Assembly (NCBI GenBank): GCA_024636425.1
Contig: JAGXHB010000207.1
Location: 1-14,781, forward strand
Length of the DNA: 14,781 nucleotides
Direction of reading: 5' to 3'
Origin: Roseobacter sp.
Lineage (GTDB): Bacteria > Pseudomonadota > Alphaproteobacteria > Rhodobacterales > Rhodobacteraceae
The position numbers and the translations under genes were made by a program. The notes beneath the pieces were generated by a model. That model did not search any database. It saw only the letters and a list, made by a program, of their open reading frames with translations, and was not told the DNA's origin. Positions 1 through 7,007 of the stretch are shown one piece after another (the first letter of the stretch is position 1; every line of letters starts with the position of its first letter).

Positions 1-1593
1 CAGTCGTGTCAGCGCATAGCCGATGGAAAAGATGATCGCAAAGGTCAGCAGATTGGTGGGAGAGATGCGGCTTTCGCCGATGGAAAATCCCCCCTGAAAC
101 GCAGTCCAGAGTTCGGTCAGGTCCGCAATGCGCGCCCCCCAGATCAGCGCCAGAACCGGCGCTGCCAGCAGCAGCAGAACCAGTCCGAAGAACACGGGCA
201 GCAGCGTATCGCGCGCCGCGATCCCCTGCCCCGTGAGTGCACCATAAATGTCGGCGGCAAAGCGTTGCAGCGCCATCACCAGTCCCAGCACGACCAGCAT
301 CGTGACATAGGGCTGCAAGATCGCATCGGACAGGTTCTGAAAGCCGATCGCAAACAGTACAGGCGCGGTAATGGCCACGCAGATCGCGCCAAGGCCAAGG
401 GCATTCACCACCCGCGACAAGGTCGAACTGCGAACGCTCTCGGTTTCGTCGTCGGGCTGGTCGTCAGAATCCCGGTAGTCCCGCAGGATCTGACCGATCC
501 GGAAGAGGGCAAAGCTGATCAGCAGTGCAAAAGGAAACTCTACGACAGCCCGCGTCTCTGGCGAAGGCGTGTCGAACTCCATGATCTGACGTGTAATGAT
601 CGACACGATCATGACCAGCGTGATGCCGTTCACATAGAACCGCGCCCAAGCCCGCTGCGATGACGACAGCAACAGCAACGCTTCGTCGTCATCGCGCGAA
701 AATACGCGTTCGGACACCCAGCGAAATCCGAAGATCACCAGACCGATGATGGGCAGCAGGCCCACCACCTCGGTGCCGCGGCTGCCCAGATATCCGGTCT
801 GACGTGCTGCAACGGTCAGCAGAAAAATCCCGGCCAGCGGAAATACAATTCTGAGCAATGACACGACAAAACGCCAGATCCCGATGCCACGGGCTCGGTA
901 TCGCCGCAGGCTGTTGGCAATCCTCGACGCCCACAGGCGGCCGCGCAGCATCAACAGCAGTCCCAGCACGGCGGCGGACAGAACCACCGGCAGGTTCGAC
1001 CGCAGTTGCGCGTTCTGACGGGTGCGGTCGACGGTGCCGCGGTTCACCCACATGGCACCGAACGCTTCCCCGACGTCCTGCAATGCCGGCGTCCAATGTG
1101 CCGGATTTAGCGGCGAAGGGGTGTTGCTCAGCAACATTTCCGTCTGCCGGTCCCGGATGATCTGGTCGATCTCCCGGATCAGCCCTTCGGCGCGCAGATA
1201 GTCCCGCTCCGCGATCTGGACGGGGGCCAGCAGAGCGTTCAGCTGTTGGTTCAGCTCAGACCGGGTCTGCGCAACTTCAGGGGCTTCAGGCTCGGCATTT
1301 TCGCCTTCGGGGGGCAGCCCAAGTGCGGCGATCTGATCGCGCAAGGTGGCGATACGATCTGCATTGGTATTACGGGCCGCGTCAAATTCAGCCCTGAAAT
1401 CGGCGATCCGGGCGCGCAACGTCTCGAGCACGGCATCCGTACCCGTGCCCGAATCCACAATTGCTTCGCCGCGGGTCGCGACGTTTTCCCATTGGGTGAT
1501 CTGTTGAAGCGGTTCATCCTGAGCCAGCGCAGGCACTGCCAGCAGAACTGCAAGACACAACCCCGCCCAGATGACGCGGAGGCGACGGATCAT
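1..1593 (-). CDS. DUF3772/MscS-type mechanosensitive channel, partial (C-terminus off left edge)
   Basis: The reading frame starts at 1593 and stays open to base 1, giving 531 codons. Residues 1-24 form a signal peptide (Arg-rich start, hydrophobic core, ALA-Q cleavage site near 24/25). Residues 25 to about 150 are polar and likely helical, as in the periplasmic DUF3772 domain of large MscS-like proteins. From about residue 190 there are repeated hydrophobic segments separated by short Arg-rich or acidic loops. The last visible stretch (GFSIGESRISPTNLL near residues 505-520) resembles the region just before the pore-forming MscS domain, which would lie beyond the left edge. The start overlaps the cysK stop as ATGA, with no ribosome binding site of its own, so translation is probably coupled to cysK. 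Family role: pressure-relief channel in the inner membrane after hypo-osmotic shock. The family call is good; the pore domain itself cannot be seen. Confidence 0.85.
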   Translation of the reverse strand, partial: MIRRLRVIWAGLCLAVLLAVPALAQDEPLQQITQWENVATRGEAIVDSGTGTDAVLETLRARIADFRAEFDAARNTNADRIATLRDQIAALGLPPEGENAEPEAPEVAQTRSELNQQLNALLAPVQIAERDYLRAEGLIREIDQIIRDRQTEMLLSNTPSPLNPAHWTPALQDVGEAFGAMWVNRGTVDRTRQNAQLRSNLPVVLSAAVLGLLLMLRGRLWASRIANSLRRYRARGIGIWRFVVSLLRIVFPLAGIFLLTVAARQTGYLGSRGTEVVGLLPIIGLVIFGFRWVSERVFSRDDDEALLLLSSSQRAWARFYVNGITLVMIVSIITRQIMEFDTPSPETRAVVEFPFALLISFALFRIGQILRDYRDSDDQPDDETESVRSSTLSRVVNALGLGAICVAITAPVLFAIGFQNLSDAILQPYVTMLVVLGLVMALQRFAADIYGALTGQGIAARDTLLPVFFGLVLLLLAAPVLALIWGARIADLTELWTAFQGGFSIGESRISPTNLLTFAIIFSIGYALTRL

Positions 1594-2624
1594 TGGTCTT
1601 CGAAGACGCCGGGAATTGACATGGGTGCGCGATCAAGCCAGCCGGGCACAGGCAATCCTTTTTCGCGCAGGAAATCCGGATTGAACAGCTTTGACTGATA
1701 GCGCGTCCCGAAATCACAAAGAATAGTAACGATGGTATGCCCCGGGCCCATCTCGCGCGCCATGCGTATCGCACCGGCCACGTTCACCCCGGACGACGCG
1801 CCGAGGCATAGCCCCTCGTGTTGCAGCAGGTCGAACACGATCGGCAGCGCTTCGGCGTCGGAAATGTTATAGCTGAAGTCTGGCGTGAACCCCTCAAGGT
1901 TCTTGGTGATGCGCACCTGCCCGATGCCTTCGGCAATGGAACTGCCCTCGGCTTCAAGCTCTCCGGTGGTGTAATAGCTGTGCAGGGCCGCACCGTCCGG
2001 ATCGGCAAGCGCGATCTTTACGCCCTTGGGCTGCAGCGCCATGCCCACACCGGCAAGTGTACCGCCGGACCCAACGGCGCAGCAAAAGCCGTCGACCTTG
2101 CCGTCCGTCTGGCTCCAGATCTCGGGGCCCGTGGTTTCGATATGCGCCTGACGGTTGGCAACGTTATCGAACTGGTTGGCCCAGATCACGCCTTCATTCG
2201 TGGTGCGCGCCAGCTCGTTCGCCAGCCGTTCGGAATAGCGTACGAAGTTGTTGGGGTTCCGATACGGCGCTGCGGGCACCTGCACCAGCTCGGCACCGGC
2301 AAGGCGCAGCATGTCTTTCTTTTCCTGGCTTTGCGTCTCGGGGATGACGATCACGGTCTTGAACCCCATCGACGCGCCCACCAGCGCAAGCCCGATACCC
2401 GTGTTGCCTGCCGTCCCCTCGACGATGGTGCCGCCAGGTTTCAACGCGCCTCGCTCAATTGCATCCTGAATGATGAAAAGGGCTGCGCGATCCTTGACCG
2501 ATTGGCCCGGATTCATGAATTCAGCCTTGCCATAAATGTCGCAGCCCGTGTCTTCGCTGGCTTTGCGCAGGCGGATCAGGGGGGTGTTGCCGATGGCCTG
2601 TGCCAGATCAGATGCGACGTGCAT
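1590..2624 (-). CDS. cysK: Cysteine synthase (O-acetylserine sulfhydrylase, CysK family)
   Basis: 344 aa, PLP-dependent enzyme that makes L-cysteine from O-acetylserine and sulfide in the cytoplasm. The PLP lysine is K44 in QSVKDRAA. The substrate-binding loop is TAGNTG (71-76), the phosphate-binding glycine loop is GSGGT (185-189), and SSG near 278 holds the pyridine nitrogen. The N-terminus (IGNTPLIRL) is classical. Length is slightly above the usual 310-320 aa, mainly from a C-terminal extension after CDFGTRYQSKL. The start is supported by AGGAG 6 nt upstream. It lies 24 bp after trgB and overlaps the channel gene by 4 bp. In R. sphaeroides cysK lies directly downstream of trgB and contributes to high-level tellurite resistance (established), so the same link is likely here. 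Substrate use of OAS rather than phosphoserine or cystathionine is inferred from the family. Confidence 0.93.
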   Translation of the reverse strand: MHVASDLAQAIGNTPLIRLRKASEDTGCDIYGKAEFMNPGQSVKDRAALFIIQDAIERGALKPGGTIVEGTAGNTGIGLALVGASMGFKTVIVIPETQSQEKKDMLRLAGAELVQVPAAPYRNPNNFVRYSERLANELARTTNEGVIWANQFDNVANRQAHIETTGPEIWSQTDGKVDGFCCAVGSGGTLAGVGMALQPKGVKIALADPDGAALHSYYTTGELEAEGSSIAEGIGQVRITKNLEGFTPDFSYNISDAEALPIVFDLLQHEGLCLGASSGVNVAGAIRMAREMGPGHTIVTILCDFGTRYQSKLFNPDFLREKGLPVPGWLDRAPMSIPGVFEDQ

Positions 2625-2648
2625 GGGATGCTCCTAAATCAAGTTGCC

Positions 2649-3773
2649 TTAAGGTGTAGCGCCGCTGTTGCCCAACCTCAAGCGGTCGCGGTGACGGGCA
2701 AGCCAATAGGCGGCGGTTACCAGCGGCGCATTTGCAGCCTGAAGTGTGTCGACAAGATCCATCAATGCGTCAAAGCTCAACAAATGCGACTTGATATCCT
2801 CGTCCTCGCTTTCCAGCCCGCTGACGCCGGGGGCGTGGTCGGGCAGATCGGCAAGCCCGACGTAGATGAAGAAAAATTCGGTTGAATCACCCGGAGACGC
2901 ATAGACTTCTGCAACCTTTTCAAGAGATTGCAAGGCGATGTTCGCCTCCTCGCGGGCCTCGCGATGCGCGGCATCCTCGGGGGTCTCGCCGGGGTCGACG
3001 CGCCCTGCTATCGGTTCAAACTGCCAGACGGCGCGGTCACCGCGCGCCATCGGCCCCATGCGGCACTGCTCGACCACCATGACGCGGTCGCGCACAGGGT
3101 CATAAGGCAGAACCAGCGCTGCATCAGAGGCGACAAATACCGCCCGCTCCAACACATCCGTCATGGTTCCGTCGAAACGCTCGTGGCGCAGGTGATATTC
3201 GTTCAGCGCAAAATAATTGGTGTAGACGCGGTCAATCCGCTCGATCTGCACCCTGCCCCCAAGCGTCCCTGCCCCGTGTCTTGATCGCCGGGCGTTGACC
3301 ATTGCCGCGGCGCGGGTGCGGATCATCGGGAACATGCGCGCCACCTGATCCACGCTGTAGCGGCCATAGTAATCCATCACCTCGGTCGCGGCAAAGCAGC
3401 TTAGGGCACCCCATTCCGCCTGCCAGTCCACAAGCGACCACGCGCCTTTCGTTGTCCACAGACCCGCCCGCGAGAAATAGACCTGCGCGCGCCGCCCGTC
3501 GACAAGCGTCATCTCGCGCAGATCATAGGCAAAGCTGCCCTCGTAAAAGTTCAGCCGCGCGATATCATCAGCCGTCAATCCCGTTACGAAAAGCCCCTCA
3601 GCCACAGTGCCGGGCTGCGGCATGATGCAGGGAAACGGGCCTTCTACAACGCTCAGGATCGCATGATCCGCCAGCTGCGCCGAGGAGAAGGTGATTTCGC
3701 CAGCCTCTCGGCCCAGCACGATCTCAAGCAGCGGTACATGCCGCAGCGTTCCGTAGAAAAATAATGATGTCAT
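2649..3773 (-). CDS. trgB: TrgB: AIG2-like cyclotransferase-fold domain fused to a Nudix hydrolase
   Basis: 374 aa from the ATG at 3773. The N-terminal half is an AIG2/gamma-glutamylcyclotransferase-like fold: FFYGTLR at residues 4-10 and the conserved acidic position in NFYEG near 78. The C-terminal half is a Nudix hydrolase of the ADP-ribose pyrophosphatase type, with a full Nudix box at 257-279 (G-x5-E-x7-REAREE-x-N-I). An in-frame ATG nine codons upstream would overlap trgA; the ATG at 3773 has AGGTGG about 10 nt upstream, begins directly with the conserved MTSLFFYGTLR, and lies 4 bp after the trgA stop, so it is preferred. The two-domain layout matches TrgB, a tellurite resistance protein of R. 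sphaeroides. Its substrates are not known; hydrolysis of ADP-ribose or a related nucleotide diphosphate is inferred from the Nudix domain. Confidence 0.88.
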   Translation of the reverse strand: MTSLFFYGTLRHVPLLEIVLGREAGEITFSSAQLADHAILSVVEGPFPCIMPQPGTVAEGLFVTGLTADDIARLNFYEGSFAYDLREMTLVDGRRAQVYFSRAGLWTTKGAWSLVDWQAEWGALSCFAATEVMDYYGRYSVDQVARMFPMIRTRAAAMVNARRSRHGAGTLGGRVQIERIDRVYTNYFALNEYHLRHERFDGTMTDVLERAVFVASDAALVLPYDPVRDRVMVVEQCRMGPMARGDRAVWQFEPIAGRVDPGETPEDAAHREAREEANIALQSLEKVAEVYASPGDSTEFFFIYVGLADLPDHAPGVSGLESEDEDIKSHLLSFDALMDLVDTLQAANAPLVTAAYWLARHRDRLRLGNSGATP

Positions 3774-3777
3774 GGGG

Positions 3778-4218
3778 TCAGCGCCACCTGGCTTTGGCAA
3801 GGTTCGTCAAAAGCCCGGCGACAGCGCCACCGACAATGATCGCAACAGCGATCGGCAGCGTCGCCATCACCAGAAAATATTCCGCCCCGAGGTTAAGGAC
3901 GGCCAGGAACGCTTCGCCCAGACCGTCATACCGTCGTTGCAATGACCGGCTTAGCATTTCCAAAATTGCCTGTGCGGTCAGCCCCCAAAGGACCAGAATG
4001 AACACACCCGTCAACCCGTTGCCGATGCCTGCAAGGATGTCACCGCCCGCACGCGGACCCATCACGACCCACCCCGCAACAAGGCCCAACACGATGTTCG
4101 TCACCACAAAATAGCTGAAATCGGTGCCGTCGGGCATCAGCGGCATGATCATCCGGGACAGGATATAGGCCACCAGCGACAGGCTGATGGCCCCCATCAA
4201 TCTGGCAGCAGTTGGCAT
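3778..4218 (-). CDS. trgA: TrgA family membrane protein (tellurite resistance locus)
   Basis: 146 aa, mostly hydrophobic, with about four transmembrane segments (roughly residues 8-27, 37-56, 68-88 and 113-140). The motifs MPTAARLMGA, GTDFSYF, GLVAGWVVMGPRAG, GNGLTGV and RRYDGLGEA agree with the TrgA family of Rhodobacterales. TrgA was found with TrgB as a locus needed for high-level tellurite resistance in R. sphaeroides; its biochemical role is unknown. The start has GAGGGA about 9 nt upstream. It lies 31 bp after the cfa-type gene and 4 bp before trgB, so it is very likely co-transcribed with both. Recognition rests on these motifs plus the conserved position beside trgB and cysK. Confidence 0.87.
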   Translation of the reverse strand: MPTAARLMGAISLSLVAYILSRMIMPLMPDGTDFSYFVVTNIVLGLVAGWVVMGPRAGGDILAGIGNGLTGVFILVLWGLTAQAILEMLSRSLQRRYDGLGEAFLAVLNLGAEYFLVMATLPIAVAIIVGGAVAGLLTNLAKARWR

Positions 4219-4249
4219 CTGGCTGGTCCCTCGGATCGGTTGCCCAGCG

Positions 4250-5458
4250 TCAGGCGGGGCGCTTCACCGTAATCTGTGTCACATCACAATTGCCGCTGTC
4301 AAAGGTTGACGCACAGGAGGTGAGGTAGAAGTTCCACATCCGTTTGAACCTTTCGTCAAAGCCCATCGCGGCGATCTCGTCCCACTTTTCGTTGAACGTT
4401 TCGTGCCAGCGGCGCAGCGTGATGTCATAGCTCTTGCCGAACTCGATGGATTTCTCGACCGCGAGACCCGCTTTTTCGACCTGATGGCGCAAGGCCTCCG
4501 GGCTTGCCAGCATACCGCCCGGAAAGATGTATTTCTGAATGAAATCAACACCGCGCTTGTAGATCTTCCAGCGGCGGTCCGGGACCGTGATGATCTGTAG
4601 TGTCGCTGATTTACCCGGCTTGAGGCGGTCCCGCACTGTGTTGAAATAGGACGGCCAGTATTTCTCTCCCACCGCCTCGAACATCTCGATGCTGGCGATC
4701 CCGTCATACACGCCCTTTTCGTCGCGATAGTCTTGCAACTTGAACTCGACCATATCGGAAAGACCAGCTTTTTCAATGCGTTCTACGGCGTAGTTAAACT
4801 GCTCCTTGCTGATCGTCAGACAGGTAACCTTCAGACCGCGTTCCTTGGCGGCATATTCCGCAAACCCGCCCCATCCGCATCCGATCTCAAGCACATGATC
4901 GCCCGGCTGCACGCCCATCTGGTCCACCATGGAGGCATATTTGGCTGTCTGCGCCGCCTCCAGCGATTGCTGTGCACCCTCTTCGAACAGCGCGCTAGAA
5001 TAGGTCATCGTCTCGTCCAGCCACAGCTTGTAGAAGTCGTTCCCCAGATCATAGTGATAGCTGATGTTGCGGCGCGCCTGCTTCTTGCTGTTGCTTTGCA
5101 ACCAGAACAGCAGCGACTCGAACCGGCGGATCAGGCCCATCGCGGGGAAGCTGTCGTAGATGTCTTCGTTGGCATGTGCCACATCCATGAAAGCTTGCAG
5201 GTCAGGGGTGCTCCACCATTCGTCGAGATAAGCATCGCTGAACCCCAGATCGCCTTCGCGGATCAAGCGCGAGAAGAGGCCCTTGTTATGGATGTGGATC
5301 TCGGCAACGGGCAACGGATTGGCCCCTTTTGCCCTGAAACGCCGGCCGTCCGGCATGACGAAATCGACCTGTCCGTTCTGCATGTTTTGCGCCATCGCAA
5401 AAACGCGCGTGAAATATCGAGGAAGGTCTTTTTGGCCTTCGGTGCTGGTCAAAATCAT
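4250..5458 (-). CDS. cfa: Cyclopropane-fatty-acyl-phospholipid synthase family methyltransferase
   Basis: 402 aa from the ATG at 5458, supported by AGGAGA 4 nt upstream; an in-frame ATG at 5524 has no good site and would add 22 residues that look non-family. The enzyme family adds a methylene or methyl group from S-adenosylmethionine to double bonds of membrane phospholipids. Visible motifs: YHYDLGNDFY (134-143), the SAM-binding loop VLEIGCGWGGFA (189-200), an acidic residue E261 in IEMFEAVG matching the bicarbonate-binding Glu of E. coli CFA, and C382 in SCASTF near the site of the E. coli active-site Cys. FEAVG replaces the FEHVG of E. coli, so the product could be a cyclopropane or a methylated/oxidised fatty acid. 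It follows the photolyase by 69 bp. In R. sphaeroides, phrA and cfaA are both in the RpoE singlet-oxygen regulon (recalled), which fits this pairing. Confidence 0.88.
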   Translation of the reverse strand: MILTSTEGQKDLPRYFTRVFAMAQNMQNGQVDFVMPDGRRFRAKGANPLPVAEIHIHNKGLFSRLIREGDLGFSDAYLDEWWSTPDLQAFMDVAHANEDIYDSFPAMGLIRRFESLLFWLQSNSKKQARRNISYHYDLGNDFYKLWLDETMTYSSALFEEGAQQSLEAAQTAKYASMVDQMGVQPGDHVLEIGCGWGGFAEYAAKERGLKVTCLTISKEQFNYAVERIEKAGLSDMVEFKLQDYRDEKGVYDGIASIEMFEAVGEKYWPSYFNTVRDRLKPGKSATLQIITVPDRRWKIYKRGVDFIQKYIFPGGMLASPEALRHQVEKAGLAVEKSIEFGKSYDITLRRWHETFNEKWDEIAAMGFDERFKRMWNFYLTSCASTFDSGNCDVTQITVKRPA

Positions 5459-5527
5459 GCGGTCTCCTGAGCGCGTATCATATTCGCGAATATTAACTTT
5501 ATGTCGGACAACCACGTTTAACAAATG
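5459..5527 (-). promoter_or_regulatory. cfa leader with perfect 14-bp palindrome (possible operator)
   Basis: The 69-bp gap between photolyase and cfa is AT-rich compared with its surroundings. It contains the perfect palindrome ATATTCGCGAATAT at 5480-5493, 21 bp before the cfa ATG and 11 bp before its Shine-Dalgarno site (AGGAGA, 5463-5468). The position suits a repressor or activator site or a short mRNA hairpin. No clear -35/-10 pair was found; TTGTTA and TAAAGT with a 17-bp spacer straddle the photolyase stop but are weak. The cognate regulator is unknown. Confidence 0.4.
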
Positions 5528-6949
5528 TTAAAAGTTTCGGTTCTTGTAGCTATCAAGTGCACGTTCCCTGCCCTCATCCAAAGAGATGATTTTCTCTGGA
5601 TATGGATCACCAGGTGAAATGTTCCAGCGCCGGGGGATCGCGTCAAAATAGCGCAGGGCATCCTCATGCGGATTGCTGCGGCCTTCTGCAATCCATCGGC
5701 TGGTATAATCGCGGTTCTTGTCGAATTTATCCAGCTGCGTTTCGGGGTTGAAAACACGGAAGTAAGGCGTCGCATCAGGCCCGGATCCGGCGGACCACTG
5801 CCAGCCCATTGCGTTGCTGGCGGGATCCCAGTCGATCAGACAGTCCTCGAACCAGTGCAGGCCGATCTTCCAGTGGCACATCAGATGCTTGGTCAGATAA
5901 CTGGCGACGATCATCCGGCCCCGGTTGTGCATCCGCCCCGTGATGTAAAGCTCGCGCATCGCGGCATCGACAAAGGGTTCACCGGTGCGGCCTTGTTTCC
6001 ATGCCTTGACCTCGGCACGGCGCTCGTCTTCGTTCCAGGGAAATTCCGCCCATTCTTCGCGCCAGTTGTCGGTCAGGATGCGCGGGCTGTGGTGCATCAG
6101 ATGATAGGCAAACTCGCGCCATACCAGCTCCTTGAGGAAGGTTTCGGCCCCCTGCTTGCCGTCTTCAAGCGCCCGCTGGCCTGCATGCCAGCACTGGTGC
6201 GGGCTGATTTCCCCCAAGGACAGGTTTTCCGACAAGTTCGACGTGCCATCCACACCGGGAATGTCGCGGGTCTGCTTGTAGTCGCCAACCCCCCGCGCCA
6301 TGAAAGCTCCCAGCCGGCTTTGCGCGGCCTTTTCACCCAGCTGCACGAACGGACGCACGACATCGGCACCCCTGTCCATTGCGGCGCCCATGTTCCAGCT
6401 GTCCAGATCGTCACTCTGTGGCCACGTCTCGGGCGCTTTGATGCTGGTTGGTGCAGACAAAGGCGCATCGACCCCCTTGTTTTTCACCGCATTCCAGAAT
6501 GGCGTGTAAACCTTGTAATACCCGCCCGCCTGCGTTTCGACGGTCCAGGGTTCGAACATCAGATGCCCGCCAAAGGATTTTGCGTCGATCCCGTCGTCTT
6601 TCAAAGCTTCTTTGATCTCGGTGTCACGCTTGGTGCTTTGCGGATCGTAAAGCCGCGACCAGTAGACAGCCCCCGCCCCAGTGTCCGCAATCAGCTTGCG
6701 CAGCACCTCGATCGCATTGCCCTTGCGCAAGACCAATCTGCTGGATTTCTCGCGCAGGGCGTCGTCAAAGGCCCCGACCCCCAACCCCAGCCGCCACTTC
6801 GGCGCGGCGCGCAGGTCAGCGACAAGGTCGTCGTGAATATAGACCGGAATGACCGGCCGCCCACTGTCGCAGGCCGCGTGTAAGGCAGGGTGGTCTGTCA
6901 GGCGCAAATCACGGCGAAACCAGATGATAATGGGGGAAGTCTCGGACAT
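5528..6949 (-). CDS. phr: Deoxyribodipyrimidine photo-lyase (class I CPD photolyase)
   Basis: 473 aa, flavoenzyme that splits UV-induced cyclobutane pyrimidine dimers with blue or near-UV light. The N-terminal Rossmann antenna domain starts at IIIWFRRDLRLTDHPAL (residues 7-23). The C-terminal FAD domain shows ELVWREFAYHL (W277, substrate contact), GRMHNRGRM (N342, flavin N5 contact) and GWQWSAGSG (383-391). The tryptophan chain that photoreduces FAD in E. coli (W306, W359, W382) is matched by W305, W360 and W383, so the enzyme should be active. Length is the usual 450-480 aa. The start has AAGGAG about 8 nt upstream. It lies 58 bp after the aminotransferase-type gene and leads the likely phr-cfa-trgA-trgB-cysK-mscS unit. 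A cryptochrome role is possible but less likely given the complete set of photolyase residues. Confidence 0.94.
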   Translation of the reverse strand: MSETSPIIIWFRRDLRLTDHPALHAACDSGRPVIPVYIHDDLVADLRAAPKWRLGLGVGAFDDALREKSSRLVLRKGNAIEVLRKLIADTGAGAVYWSRLYDPQSTKRDTEIKEALKDDGIDAKSFGGHLMFEPWTVETQAGGYYKVYTPFWNAVKNKGVDAPLSAPTSIKAPETWPQSDDLDSWNMGAAMDRGADVVRPFVQLGEKAAQSRLGAFMARGVGDYKQTRDIPGVDGTSNLSENLSLGEISPHQCWHAGQRALEDGKQGAETFLKELVWREFAYHLMHHSPRILTDNWREEWAEFPWNEDERRAEVKAWKQGRTGEPFVDAAMRELYITGRMHNRGRMIVASYLTKHLMCHWKIGLHWFEDCLIDWDPASNAMGWQWSAGSGPDATPYFRVFNPETQLDKFDKNRDYTSRWIAEGRSNPHEDALRYFDAIPRRWNISPGDPYPEKIISLDEGRERALDSYKNRNF

Positions 6950-6977
6950 GGTCGCGCTCCTTTGGGACGTCGGCTGT

Positions 6978-7006
6978 TACTTAGGGCTTGATCCTTGCGT
7001 TCAAGG
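6978..7006 (-). promoter_or_regulatory. Candidate promoter/inverted repeat upstream of photolyase
   Basis: Reading the minus strand from 7006, CCTTGAAC is followed 14-15 bp later by CTAAGT/TAAGTA (6978-6984). The -35-like CTTGAA and the CCCTAAGT stretch resemble alphaproteobacterial RpoH-type promoters, or a weak sigma-70 site with a short spacer. The same bases form overlapping inverted repeats (CCTTG-AACG-CAAGG and CTTGA...TCAAG) directly after the stop of the upstream gene, so a weak terminator is an alternative reading. It is the only candidate in this 58-bp gap. Confidence 0.3.
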
Positions 7007-7007
7007 C

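Noticed and set aside
1818..2885. 355-codon plus-strand ORF across cysK and trgB
   Set aside because: It lies antisense to two well-recognised genes and has no family motifs; a GC-rich shadow frame.
3774..3800. Nine-codon longer start for trgB
   Set aside because: It would overlap trgA; the later ATG has an AGGTGG site and starts at the conserved residues.
5459..5524. 22-codon longer start for the cfa-type gene
   Set aside because: The ATG at 5458 has AGGAGA 4 nt upstream; the longer start has no site and would cover the palindrome.
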